A DNA stretch of 64,000 nt, taken from Anaerolineae bacterium UTCFX2 (GTDB lineage: Bacteria; Chloroflexota; Anaerolineae; Anaerolineales; UBA4823). The stretch covers positions 57,220 to 121,219 of the forward strand of contig MWTA01000088.1 in NCBI GenBank assembly GCA_002050125.1, given 5' to 3'. Positions 7,373 to 15,062 of this stretch are shown one piece after another. A program made the translations under genes and the position numbers. How positions within the stretch are numbered: position 1 is the stretch's first letter; every line of letters starts with the position of its first letter. A model generated the notes under the pieces. That model saw nothing but the letters and a program-made list of their open reading frames with translations, was not told the origin of the DNA and did no database searches.

Positions 7373-8830
7373 TTAGACAGGTTTACGCTCAATGATTTCG
7401 TCAACAATCTGCCGGACTAATCGTTCGATTTCTTGTGGTCTAGGACCGGCAGGAACCTCGCCGGGAAGCATAGCTTCGAGCGGCGGAGCTTTTAGTTCAT
7501 AGGCTAATCGTTTTATATTAATTAAATGTTGAGCAGTGATGTTATCTCCTGTAATCGCTCCGCCAATCCCTCCGGAACCGAGGGTGAGCGAAGGCATAAT
7601 GCCGGTCGTCATTCCGATTGCGCCCAGGGTGCCCATGGCATTGACGAGTATACGAAAAACCGGCTTTTCAAGCCCAAAAGCCATAATCACGCGTTCGTCC
7701 TGGGCATAAATGATCTGGGTATGCCCTCTGCCGCCCGTTTCGATTAAAGCAATAGAATGATCACAACCGTCTTCCCAACCATCGACCTCATACCAACCGA
7801 GCACGGTTGTCAGTTTTTCGAAGGAAAGCGGTTCCGATTTTCCGATTTGAGTGAGCGGCGTGATCAAAACCCGGATGTCATCCGGAACGTGGAAGCCGGC
7901 ATACCCGGCAATGTAGGGAGCCGGTTTTCCTACCAGTGCGGTATTGATACTTCCATTCGGATGGAAGATGACCTTGCGGGTTGCGGCTGTTTCGGCGTCA
8001 TTCGTAAAGTAGGCGCCCTCTGCGCGCATCAGCTCTGCCAGTTGGCGGGCAACCGGGCGATCGACGACCATGGCTTGTTCGGTCGCGCAAATGGTCGAAC
8101 AATCAAAGGCTTTGCTGGCGACTGAATAGCGGGCGGCTTTTTCGAGGTCTGCGGAGCGGTCAACGTAAACCGGGACGTTTCCGGGCCCAACGCCAAAGGC
8201 AGGTTTGCCAGTGGAGTGGGCGGCTTTCACCATCGGACCACCACCGGTTGCAAGGATCAAGGCGGTAGAACGATGGGTCATCAGCGCCTGGGTGCCTTCC
8301 AGCGATATTTGCTGCAGGCAAGCGATTAAGCCGCGTGGCGCTCCAGCCCTTTCGGCTGCTTGAGCCATCACCGACACCGCTTCATAGGTACAGCGAGCCG
8401 CCCCTGGATGCGGCGACAGAACAATGGCGTTACGCGCTTTTACCGCGATCAGAATCTTGAAGAGCGCGGTCGAAGTCGGGTTGGTGGAGGGGACCAAAGC
8501 AGCAATGACCCCCATGGGCCAGGCGATCTCATAAAGGCGGCGGTCGGGATCGTGCTTGATCACCCCTACCGTCTTAAGGTCGCGTATGCTTTCCCAAACG
8601 ATTTTCGATCCAAATTCATTCTTAATCTTTTTGTGGGCTGCATTCCCATACCCGGTTTCTTCGTGCGCCAGACGCCCAAGCCGGTCGGCAGCGTTAAAGC
8701 CAGCTTCAGCCATCGCGGCGCATACCCGATCAACTTCAGCTTGAGAAGCCTTGCTCCAGGTCTGCCAGGCTTCAGATGCGGCTTTCACCGCGTCGCGCGC
8801 TTCCTGTATGGAAGCCAGATCCTTGTCCAT
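7373..8830 (-). CDS. CoA-acylating aldehyde dehydrogenase (PduP/EutE family) with C-terminal encapsulation helix
   Basis: Converts an aldehyde, NAD+ and CoA into acyl-CoA and NADH inside the microcompartment. The catalytic Cys is C248 in STICATEQ, with the usual NAD-binding [12 protein letters not shown] and [12 protein letters not shown] segments. The C-terminal ~22 residues follow a Pro/Gly linker and make an amphipathic helix ([19 protein letters not shown]), a classic encapsulation-peptide design. It is at the C-terminus here, whereas PduP carries it at the N-terminus. Length 485. With DeoC next door the likely substrate is acetaldehyde; other short aldehydes are possible. No dedicated phosphotransacylase is in the operon. 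Confidence 0.94.
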   Translation of the reverse strand: MDKDLASIQEARDAVKAASEAWQTWSKASQAEVDRVCAAMAEAGFNAADRLGRLAHEETGYGNAAHKKIKNEFGSKIVWESIRDLKTVGVIKHDPDRRLYEIAWPMGVIAALVPSTNPTSTALFKILIAVKARNAIVLSPHPGAARCTYEAVSVMAQAAERAGAPRGLIACLQQISLEGTQALMTHRSTALILATGGGPMVKAAHSTGKPAFGVGPGNVPVYVDRSADLEKAARYSVASKAFDCSTICATEQAMVVDRPVARQLAELMRAEGAYFTNDAETAATRKVIFHPNGSINTALVGKPAPYIAGYAGFHVPDDIRVLITPLTQIGKSEPLSFEKLTTVLGWYEVDGWEDGCDHSIALIETGGRGHTQIIYAQDERVIMAFGLEKPVFRILVNAMGTLGAIGMTTGIMPSLTLGSGGIGGAITGDNITAQHLINIKRLAYELKAPPLEAMLPGEVPAGPRPQEIERLVRQIVDEIIERKPV

Positions 8831-8848
8831 CTGTGACTCACATCATTG

Positions 8849-9142
8849 CTATCTGGATTTCCTAAAGACCACTTCGCCCTCTACCTCGAGCGAATCGATG
8901 ATCGACATGATGACCGCATCCACCGGCGTGTCCTTTGTAATCGTCGTCTGGCGTGCGGAGGAACCCGCGGCGGTAAGCACCAAATCGCCGACCCCTGCGT
9001 CGACCGTATCCACTGCTACATAAGGCTTTCCCACCGGACTGCCGTGCTCGTCCGTTTGGCGGACGATCAGGAGCTTGCGCCCGTGAAGTTTTTCATCCTT
9101 GATGGTGGAAACAGTCGTCCCAATCACTATTGCGATCAGCAT
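8849..9142 (-). CDS. BMC-P shell pentamer (EutN/CcmL family), copy 3
   Basis: Third vertex pentamer, 97 residues: MLIAIVIGTTVSTIKDE, GRKLLIVRQTDE, VAVDTVDAGVGDLVLTAAGSSAR and VIMSIIDSLEVEG. The glycine-rich AGSSAR turn is typical of EutN-type pentamers. Unlike copies 1 and 2 it lies upstream, between DeoC and the aldehyde dehydrogenase, with gaps of about 18 bases on either side. RBS GGAGA precedes the ATG. Separate placement hints that it may be the primary vertex protein, but nothing in the sequence proves this. Confidence 0.95.
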   Translation of the reverse strand: MLIAIVIGTTVSTIKDEKLHGRKLLIVRQTDEHGSPVGKPYVAVDTVDAGVGDLVLTAAGSSARQTTITKDTPVDAVIMSIIDSLEVEGEVVFRKSR

Positions 9143-9159
9143 GAGTTTTTCTCCAGGGT

Positions 9160-10089
9160 TTAGTAGCCCTTTGCGGCAGGAGCCGCTGCCGGCGCAGCCG
9201 GGCTTGCTTTGCTGGGACCTTGAACGATTTTCACGCCGGCGCTGGCGCCAATCCGGGTTGCGCCGGCCTGGATCATACTTTCGGCGTCTTCAAAGGTACG
9301 AACCCCGCCTGAAGCCTTCACGCCCATTTCGGGACCCACAACCCGGCGCATCAAAGCGACATCATTTACCGTTGCACCGCCGCCGGCAAATCCTGTGGAT
9401 GTTTTGACAAAATCAGCGCCGGCTTCTTTAGCCAGCATACTGGCAATAACCTTTTCTTCATCGGTTAGCAGCACGGTTTCGATGATGACCTTGACAAGAA
9501 AGTTGTGGCTGTGCGCCGCCAGGACTACGCCGCGGATGTCTTTTGCCACCAATTCCAGATCGCGCGCTTTCAATGCGCCAATGTTGATGACCATATCGAT
9601 TTCAGTCGCGCCTTGATTGATCGCATTGGTGGTTTCGAACGCTTTCACTTCGGGGGCGGTAGCGCCAAGCGGGAAACCGATCACAGTACACACCTTCACT
9701 GGGGCGCCCTTCAACAGTTCAGCGCACAAGGGCACCCAGGCTGGATTGATACAAACTGACGCAAAGTTGTGTTTCCGGGCTTCATAGCAAAGCTGTGCAA
9801 TTTGATCTGGTGTGGCATCCGGCTTGAGCAAGGTGTGGTCGATCATGCTCGCCAGGTTCAAATCTTGAGGAATTGCGCCTAAAGTGGAAGAAATTCGATC
9901 TGCGCCAGCGCTGACTACCTGCCCGGTGCGGTCAAAACAGGTCTTCACGCAAAATCCTTCTGCGCACATGAACTTACATTCACCACCCTCGGGCGTCTGG
10001 GTGACTTGCTCACTTTCAGCCAGCGCAACCAGCACTTCGCGGGTGATGATTTCAACCAGGTTCTCTACCGTTTTTGTGTCTGGAACCAT
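9160..10089 (-). CDS. deoC: Deoxyribose-phosphate aldolase with N-terminal encapsulation peptide and Cys-rich insert
   Basis: BMC-type aldolase expected to split a 2-deoxy sugar phosphate into acetaldehyde and glyceraldehyde 3-phosphate. Residues 5-24 form an amphipathic helix ([19 protein letters not shown]), an encapsulation-peptide candidate. Residues 38-51 hold four cysteines spaced C-x3-C-x4-C-x3-C. The catalytic barrel begins at about residue 75, with D165, Schiff-base K229 (FVKTSTG) and K258 (VKASGG). The tail is Ala/Pro-rich. The ATG at 10089 was chosen because the targeting helix begins directly after it and a GGGA box precedes it; an in-frame ATG at 10167 would overlap rpiB. Ten bases separate it from the rpiB-like gene. 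Confidence 0.93.
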   Translation of the reverse strand: MVPDTKTVENLVEIITREVLVALAESEQVTQTPEGGECKFMCAEGFCVKTCFDRTGQVVSAGADRISSTLGAIPQDLNLASMIDHTLLKPDATPDQIAQLCYEARKHNFASVCINPAWVPLCAELLKGAPVKVCTVIGFPLGATAPEVKAFETTNAINQGATEIDMVINIGALKARDLELVAKDIRGVVLAAHSHNFLVKVIIETVLLTDEEKVIASMLAKEAGADFVKTSTGFAGGGATVNDVALMRRVVGPEMGVKASGGVRTFEDAESMIQAGATRIGASAGVKIVQGPSKASPAAPAAAPAAKGY

Positions 10090-10099
10090 TGTACATTCC

Positions 10100-10702
10100 C
10101 TACTTCTGGAATTGTTTTTCGACCGCCAGGATTTTATCGACCCGGCTGGCGTGGCGTCCGCCGCCAAATTCTGTGGTGAGAAAGATTTTGACGATTTGTT
10201 TCGCCAGGTTTACGCCGATTAGCCCCGCCCCCAAAGTCAGCACATTGGCGTTATTGTGCTCACGACCATTGACCGCGGTGGAAACGTCGTAAGCCATGCC
10301 GGCTAAAACGCCAGGCACCTTGTTCGCCGCCATGCAGCTCCCGATGCCCGCGCCATCGATCATAATCCCGCGCCAGGCTTTCCGCGAGCCGACTAGTTGG
10401 GCAACTGCCAGCGCAAAGTCTGGATAATCGCAAGGCTCTTTGTTATATGTGCCCACATCCGATATTTCGAAACCCATATCGGCAATGTCTTTCTTGAGAA
10501 TCTCTTTCAAGTCAAACCCGCCATGGTCGGCGCCGATAGCCACAACCGGCTTGTTGGCTGGCTTCGTCTCTGGCTTGACTTGCGAGGAATCCTGGGGCAG
10601 CCTGGATGCAGAGGGTGGAGCGTTAACATTGCCTGCGCCCATTGTTTGCCGGACCACGCGGGTTACAATTTCCTGGAGGTCTTTTTCAGAAACTTGTCCC
10701 AC
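10100..10702 (-). CDS. rpiB: RpiB/LacAB-family sugar-phosphate isomerase with N-terminal encapsulation peptide and altered active site
   Basis: Member of the ribose-5-phosphate isomerase B family, which interconverts aldose and ketose phosphates. With the GTG start at 10702 (GAGGGA box 9 bases upstream) residues about 5-21 form an amphipathic targeting helix ([18 protein letters not shown]), then a Pro/Ser-rich linker to about residue 50, then the isomerase domain. [14 protein letters not shown] and GGRHASRV match the family's conserved sites. The canonical catalytic Cys motif CGTG reads DGAG here (Asp116, and Ala for Thr). An in-frame ATG at 10783 would place the start inside the promoter and is rejected. 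It is the first gene of the BMC operon. Substrate may differ from ribose 5-phosphate. Confidence 0.9.
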   Translation of the reverse strand: MGQVSEKDLQEIVTRVVRQTMGAGNVNAPPSASRLPQDSSQVKPETKPANKPVVAIGADHGGFDLKEILKKDIADMGFEISDVGTYNKEPCDYPDFALAVAQLVGSRKAWRGIMIDGAGIGSCMAANKVPGVLAGMAYDVSTAVNGREHNNANVLTLGAGLIGVNLAKQIVKIFLTTEFGGGRHASRVDKILAVEKQFQK

Positions 10703-10743
10703 CAGAAATATCCCTCTTGAGTTTTTCTGTGAAATAGTGGATA

Positions 10744-10771
10744 ATATTAACTGGTAGTGACCACATGACAA
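10744..10771 (-). promoter_or_regulatory. Promoter of the BMC operon
   Basis: On the minus strand a -35 TTGTCA (10766-10771) and a -10 TAATAT (10744-10749) are 16 bases apart. They lie about 40-65 bases upstream of the chosen rpiB start, in the intergenic region shared with the divergent GntR gene. Confidence 0.55.
10752..10763. promoter_or_regulatory. Candidate GntR operator in the BMC promoter spacer
   Basis: Inverted repeat TGGT-AGTG-ACCA sits exactly between the -35 and -10 boxes of the BMC promoter and about 42 bases before the divergent GntR start. A bound regulator here would block RNA polymerase. The assignment to the adjacent GntR protein is inference. Confidence 0.4.
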
Positions 10772-10804
10772 CTCTACTGACATAGTTTACCACGGATCAC
10801 GCGT

Positions 10805-11539
10805 ATGTCAACAATTAACCCCTACGATGTTGTTCCTAAATATTATCAACTCGCCAATATTCTAAAGCAGAAGATTCTGGAAGGCGAGTGGCAGCCACGC
10901 ACTTTGATCCCTTCCGAACGCGCGCTTGAAGCTCAATACAATATCAGCCGTACGACCATCCGTCAGGCGATCGATCATTTGGAGAAACAAGGTTTTATCT
11001 ACCGCGAGCACGGGCGGGGGACGTTTGTTTCGCCTCAAAAGCTACAAAAAGGCTTGCAGGAGCTCACCAGTTTCTCGGAAGACATGCTGGGAAGGAACAT
11101 TCAGCCTGGACAGATAATTCAGAGCATCGAACGCCTGACGCCGCCGGAGGATGTTTTACAGCGCCTGGAACTGCCGCCGGACGCGAAAGTGCTGCGGGTT
11201 GAGCGTGTTCGCCTCGGGGACGATATCCCTATTGGATTGCAAACTTCCTTTTTGAAACTTGCCGAACACCAAATCATTACGCGCGAAGACCTCGAAACCG
11301 CTGGCTCGCTTTACCGTATACTTCAAGATAAATTTAACATTATCCCCACCGAAGCCGACGAAACACTGGAAGTTACCCTGGCAACTCCACATGAAGCCAG
11401 CTTATTGCAGATAAAGCCCGGGGCGCCGCTGCTCCTGAGCGAACGCTTGCTATACAATCAAAACCGCGAGCCGGTGGAGTTCGTAAAGATTCTCTATCGG
11501 GGCGACCGCTACCGCTACTTGATCCGTTTAACCAGATAA
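10805..11539 (+). CDS. GntR/HutC-family transcriptional regulator, probable BMC operon repressor
   Basis: A 244-residue regulator. The winged helix-turn-helix covers about residues 8-78 (PKYYQLANILKQKI, YNISRTTIRQAIDHLEKQG, REHGRGTFV). A UTRA ligand-binding domain of the HutC subfamily covers about residues 90-235. It is transcribed away from the BMC operon, with both starts about 100 bases apart and an inverted repeat in the BMC promoter, the common layout for a local repressor released by a pathway intermediate. The ATG at 10805 has only a weak RBS. The effector may be a sugar phosphate handled by the RpiB/DeoC pair; that is inference. Confidence 0.93.
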   Translation: MSTINPYDVVPKYYQLANILKQKILEGEWQPRTLIPSERALEAQYNISRTTIRQAIDHLEKQGFIYREHGRGTFVSPQKLQKGLQELTSFSEDMLGRNIQPGQIIQSIERLTPPEDVLQRLELPPDAKVLRVERVRLGDDIPIGLQTSFLKLAEHQIITREDLETAGSLYRILQDKFNIIPTEADETLEVTLATPHEASLLQIKPGAPLLLSERLLYNQNREPVEFVKILYRGDRYRYLIRLTR

Positions 11540-11591
11540 AGCAGAAGCGCCCTCGGTGTAGAGTAGTCGTTATTTGGTTTTGTTATCGGCG

Positions 11592-13166
11592 CTAGGAAAC
11601 GCTCGGATCAAAAATATCATTTGGAATGGAAATGTCGAATTGGATTGAGGTGGCGATCATATCCGAAAGCATAAACTCTCTTTCCGGATTAAACACCTGA
11701 CACCGCAGAATGATCCCGCTCAGTGCATCTACCCAGTCGCGCTGCACAATTCTTCCTTCTGACGTATGCCATTCGAGAACGATGCTGGCACGATTAGCGA
11801 TGCTTTCCTCTCTTGACACAATTGCTCCGCGATTTTCGCGGAGGTCGAGCTGCGAATCGCCCGGGAAGATCATCCTGCGCAGAACCGGGCTGTAGATCAG
11901 CACATCCGCGGGCTGATCCCAGCGCGGGTCAAGATAGGCGCCCCGAAAACCGATATACATGTTGTAATTGCGCCCATCGCGAATGATGTGCCGCAGATTT
12001 TGGGTGTCATTCACCCTGCCAAAAACTTCATTGCTGTAGTATGGCTGGCTGACCCATACTTGAAAGCGAAAGTCCTGCTGTACATCCTGCCCCGCCGGCT
12101 CTCTTATAAACGTAGAAAGCAAATAATTAGCCTGAAGAGTGCGCCAGTGGTTCCTGCCGTCAAGCATTCGCTGGCGGATTTCATCCAGGCTGCTTGCTCC
12201 CGTAAGCGGTTGTAATTGTGCCAGATCACGCGTAAGAGAAGCAGACATTGTGTTTAGGGGAACATCCGGTACGTTGACCCAAAGCGATTCTCCCGCGCGC
12301 GGCATAAACGGCTCTGTGATACCGTTCAAGCGAAGCAGTTCGTCTACAGGCGTGCCTGTCAGCGCGGCTATTTTGTCCAACGTATCGCCGTTGTGGATTA
12401 TGTAGGCGATATTTTTAAACCCAGGCGGCGTTGCGGTTGGCTTCGGCATGCTGGGAGAGCTCTGAGACAATGCTGCTTCTTCCGCTGTCTGCTTATCTTC
12501 GGGTGTCAGGCGCACCGCCACCCAGAAAATGACGCTGGCAAACAGGATAGTCGCCAAAATAATAAAACCCTCTTTAAGCCGGTCCGCCAATTTCCTGCGA
12601 TACTGCTCACGGACAGCGCGCTTTTCAGCTTCCGCGGCAATGAACTGTAATTGCGCTTCGGGGATGGCAAGATGGGTGGATTGGTTTGATTGGTCAGGAA
12701 TATTGTTGTTACCGCCCCGAGAAGCGTCCACAGCCAGATTCTCTGGCTCTATTCCACATGCCTGGGCGGATTCGGCGGGCGGCCAGAAATATGCTTGGAT
12801 TAGCAACCGGGCGGTTTGCAACGCTAGCGCTTTAGATTTTAGCGCTGGATTCCCAATAGAATTTCCGGTGTTTTTCTTTTCGTGTAACTCGGTATTGCTG
12901 GCGGTTTTCAGATATTGGCTCAAGATCCAACTGCGGGCGCTCAGGGGCGCCCGGTAAGTATGGATGTTCAGCGCGCTCTCGGCGATTGTCTCCACGACCA
13001 GCCGTTCAGATTGCTTTGGCTGGAAACCCAATTGGCTGCTGAGGTCGAGCAGCAAAGGCGCGCAGTCGAGCGTCAGCAGCTCAATGAGAAGCGTTAGATG
13101 CTGCTCGCCGCCTTCAAGCAGCCATTCCAGGTTGTTTGTAGAATCCAAGGCGGAGATTGTGTCCAT
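11592..13166 (-). CDS. LysM-domain membrane protein with sigma-factor-like N-terminus
   Basis: A 524-residue protein that I cannot name. Residues about 20-95 (LLTLDCAPLLLDLSSQLG, SERLVVETIAESALNIHTYR, ARSWILSQYLKTA) follow the spacing of region 2 of ECF sigma factors, although the usual acidic DAEDLVQ core is degraded. A linker follows, then one transmembrane segment at about residues 200-220 (GFIILATILFASVIFWVAV). A LysM peptidoglycan-binding domain lies at about 262-302 (YIIHNGDTLDKIAALTG). The C-terminal ~200 residues are an exported domain without a family I recognise. The topology is cytoplasmic N-terminus, extracellular C-terminus. It could sense the cell wall. It ends convergently with the GntR gene. 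Confidence 0.82.
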   Translation of the reverse strand: MDTISALDSTNNLEWLLEGGEQHLTLLIELLTLDCAPLLLDLSSQLGFQPKQSERLVVETIAESALNIHTYRAPLSARSWILSQYLKTASNTELHEKKNTGNSIGNPALKSKALALQTARLLIQAYFWPPAESAQACGIEPENLAVDASRGGNNNIPDQSNQSTHLAIPEAQLQFIAAEAEKRAVREQYRRKLADRLKEGFIILATILFASVIFWVAVRLTPEDKQTAEEAALSQSSPSMPKPTATPPGFKNIAYIIHNGDTLDKIAALTGTPVDELLRLNGITEPFMPRAGESLWVNVPDVPLNTMSASLTRDLAQLQPLTGASSLDEIRQRMLDGRNHWRTLQANYLLSTFIREPAGQDVQQDFRFQVWVSQPYYSNEVFGRVNDTQNLRHIIRDGRNYNMYIGFRGAYLDPRWDQPADVLIYSPVLRRMIFPGDSQLDLRENRGAIVSREESIANRASIVLEWHTSEGRIVQRDWVDALSGIILRCQVFNPEREFMLSDMIATSIQFDISIPNDIFDPSVS

Positions 13167-13258
13167 CAGCAGGGATTCTACCTGAAATCGATTAATTAGC
13201 GATTGTGATTACAAATTGAGCCTGTTTTCGCAATAAATTACCAGGTTTGGACGGTGTC

Positions 13259-13287
13259 TTGACGAGGGGTATCCCATATGGTAAACT
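13259..13287 (+). promoter_or_regulatory. Promoter of the tRNA-Asp gene
   Basis: A -35 TTGACG (13259-13264), a 17-base spacer and a -10 TAAACT (13282-13287) place the transcription start about 7 bases before the mature tRNA 5' end. Confidence 0.65.
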
Positions 13288-13300
13288 AACGCCCGCGCAA

Positions 13301-13377
13301 GGTCCCGTGGTGTAGCGGCCAAACATGCGGCCCTGTCAAGGCCGAGATCGCGGGTTCGAATCCCGTCGGGACCGCCA
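13301..13377 (+). tRNA. tRNA-Asp (GTC anticodon)
   Basis: Full cloverleaf: the acceptor stem pairs GGTCCCG with CGGGACC, followed by discriminator G and an encoded CCA (13375-13377). The D stem is GTGT/ACAT, the anticodon stem CGGCC/GGCCG around loop CTGTCAA (anticodon GTC), and the T stem GCGGG/CCCGT around TTCGAAT. It is a single-gene unit with its own promoter and intrinsic terminator. Confidence 0.97.
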
Positions 13378-13387
13378 AAATTACAGT

Positions 13388-13417
13388 AAAACCCCGCCAA
13401 ATACGACGGGGTTTTTT
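13388..13417 (+). terminator. Intrinsic terminator of tRNA-Asp
   Basis: AAAACCCCG (13388-13396) pairs with CGGGGTTTT (13407-13415) around a 10-base loop, and the right arm continues into a run of six T. It starts 11 bases after the tRNA CCA end. Confidence 0.9.
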
Positions 13418-13478
13418 CTCGTGGATTCTTCGTGAAGAATTAAAGCAGACAGCATCGTCTTCAATTCTGACGATCCTT

Positions 13479-13484
13479 TATAAT
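13479..13484 (+). promoter_or_regulatory. Possible -10 box for glycerate kinase
   Basis: A perfect TATAAT lies 34 bases before the ATG of the glycerate kinase gene and downstream of the tRNA terminator. No good -35 is visible at the right distance, so this is a weak call. Confidence 0.35.
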
Positions 13485-13517
13485 TGGTTGTAGACCTTCC
13501 TGATACCGGTGGAACGC

Positions 13518-14894
13518 ATGCGCAAACCGATACACATCGAATCGCCAGGGATCCGCAATTTGCCTGAGGGAGAAAAGGTGCTCTCGATCCTGCATGCTGC
13601 ATTAGACGCGGTCGATCCCTATCAAGCTATGATGCGCGCGATAGGGCTTCAAGGGAATCACCTTGAGATCGCAGATCGAGAGCTTGATCTCACCAACTTT
13701 CGAAACGTGTATCTGATTGGGGTGGGCAAGGCAGCTCTACCTATGGGCGTGGCTGCTGAAGAAATCCTGGGCGCACACTTATCCGGTGGGATATTGGTGA
13801 CCAAAGCTGACCCCGGCTTAAGCGAAAGCAGTTTTGGACTAAAAAAAGCACGTTTGTTAATCGCCGCGCACCCCATACCGGATGCGCGCAGCATCCAGGC
13901 TGCGCAAGCAATCTTTGACCTGCTCGACCGTCTGGACGAGAGTGATTTGGTTATTGGTCTGATCTCAGGCGGGGCTTCCGCGTTGATGGCTTCTCCGGTG
14001 AACAACGTCAGTTTGGCGGACTTGCAGAGGCTTACCGACCAATTGCTGCGTTCTGGAGCCACGATCAACGAGATCAATGCGATTCGCAAGCATCTGGACG
14101 AGATCAAAGGGGGCGGTCTCGTTCGACGCGCCCCTGGGGCAACCATAATCACGCTGGTGCTGTCGGATGTTGTTGGCGACCCGCTCGATGTGATTGCCTC
14201 GGGTTCCACCGTACCTGACCGGTCAACTTTTCAGGACTGCTTGCGAATTCTAGGAAAATATAATCTGCTTGCCTCAGCGCCCGCTGCCATTCGCCAGCAT
14301 TTGGATCGCGGCGCAAACGGGGATATCCCAGAGACGTTGAAACCAGGCGAACTTGATCTAAAAAAATCGCCGACAAAAGTGATCGCAAACAACCAACTCG
14401 CCTGCCAGGCAGCCCGGCATCGAGCCCATCAACTTGGTTTTGATCCGCTGTATCTCGGGTCGTTCATTCAGGGCGAAGCCCGGACTGTCGGTCAGCTTTT
14501 TGCTGGGATTGCTAGACAAATCCAGAAGACCAACGAACCGGCGCCCCGACCCGCGTGCGTGATTGCCGGCGGGGAGACGACGGTCACCGTCCGCGGCAAC
14601 GGTAGAGGCGGGCGAAATCAGGAGCTTGCCCTGGGCAGTGTGGACGACCTGGATGGTTTGGATAACATGCTGTTGGTCAGCCTCGCCACGGATGGCGTGG
14701 ACGGGCTGTCAGACGCAGCCGGCGCCGTCGTGAGTGGGGATACTCGTTCACGGGCGTTGGACAAAGGGCTTGATCCCGGTGCATATCTGCTGAATAATGA
14801 TTCGAATACCTTTTTTAGCGCGCTTGGAGATCTGATCTACACCGGACCAACGCACACCAACGTCAACGATCTGATATTCCTGTTCGCGTTCTGA
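13518..14894 (+). CDS. gckA: Glycerate 2-kinase (GckA/MOFRL type)
   Basis: ATP-dependent kinase making 2-phosphoglycerate from D-glycerate, cytosolic. The N-terminal glycerate-kinase domain carries YLIGVGKAALPMG, then LISGGASALMASPV and AIRKHLDEIKGGGL. The C-terminal MOFRL-type domain carries CVIAGGETTVTVRGNGRGGRNQ (quoted in part) and the ATDGVDGLSDAAGAVV loop. About 458 residues, normal for the class II family. The ATG at 13518 follows a GGTGGA stretch; an in-frame GTG at 13509 is the alternative. It stands alone after tRNA-Asp. Glycerate could come from serine or hydroxypyruvate, and the 2-hydroxyacid dehydrogenase at the window start could be linked metabolically, but they are not in one operon. 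Confidence 0.93.
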   Translation: MRKPIHIESPGIRNLPEGEKVLSILHAALDAVDPYQAMMRAIGLQGNHLEIADRELDLTNFRNVYLIGVGKAALPMGVAAEEILGAHLSGGILVTKADPGLSESSFGLKKARLLIAAHPIPDARSIQAAQAIFDLLDRLDESDLVIGLISGGASALMASPVNNVSLADLQRLTDQLLRSGATINEINAIRKHLDEIKGGGLVRRAPGATIITLVLSDVVGDPLDVIASGSTVPDRSTFQDCLRILGKYNLLASAPAAIRQHLDRGANGDIPETLKPGELDLKKSPTKVIANNQLACQAARHRAHQLGFDPLYLGSFIQGEARTVGQLFAGIARQIQKTNEPAPRPACVIAGGETTVTVRGNGRGGRNQELALGSVDDLDGLDNMLLVSLATDGVDGLSDAAGAVVSGDTRSRALDKGLDPGAYLLNNDSNTFFSALGDLIYTGPTHTNVNDLIFLFAF

Positions 14895-14978
14895 CCGCGT
14901 ATCCGGAATGGGCGTTGTGTTGAGGGTGGAATTTCAGGGAGAATCTACGAAGAATCCGTAAAGTGACGGGCGATAGAT

Positions 14979-14984
14979 TATAAT
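14979..14984 (+). promoter_or_regulatory. Possible -10 box for the LysM lipoprotein gene
   Basis: TATAAT lies 79 bases upstream of the lipoprotein ATG, in the 168-base gap after glycerate kinase. No convincing -35 is visible. The rest of the gap shows nothing else. Confidence 0.35.
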
Positions 14985-15062
14985 CGGCGCAAGAGCAATC
15001 GTTTGGTAAATCTTGAAACCAACCATCCTTAACCAGCGAGGTCGCAGCTCGAAGGAGGGTAA

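Noticed and set aside
10703..10783. Upstream ATG start for the RpiB-like gene
   Set aside because: It would put the start in the promoter and operator region; the GTG at 10702 has a good RBS and starts just before the targeting helix.
13209..13400. Minus-strand 63-residue reading frame containing the string GIRTRDLGLDRA
   Set aside because: It is the antisense translation of the tRNA-Asp gene and its terminator, a well-known false protein pattern.
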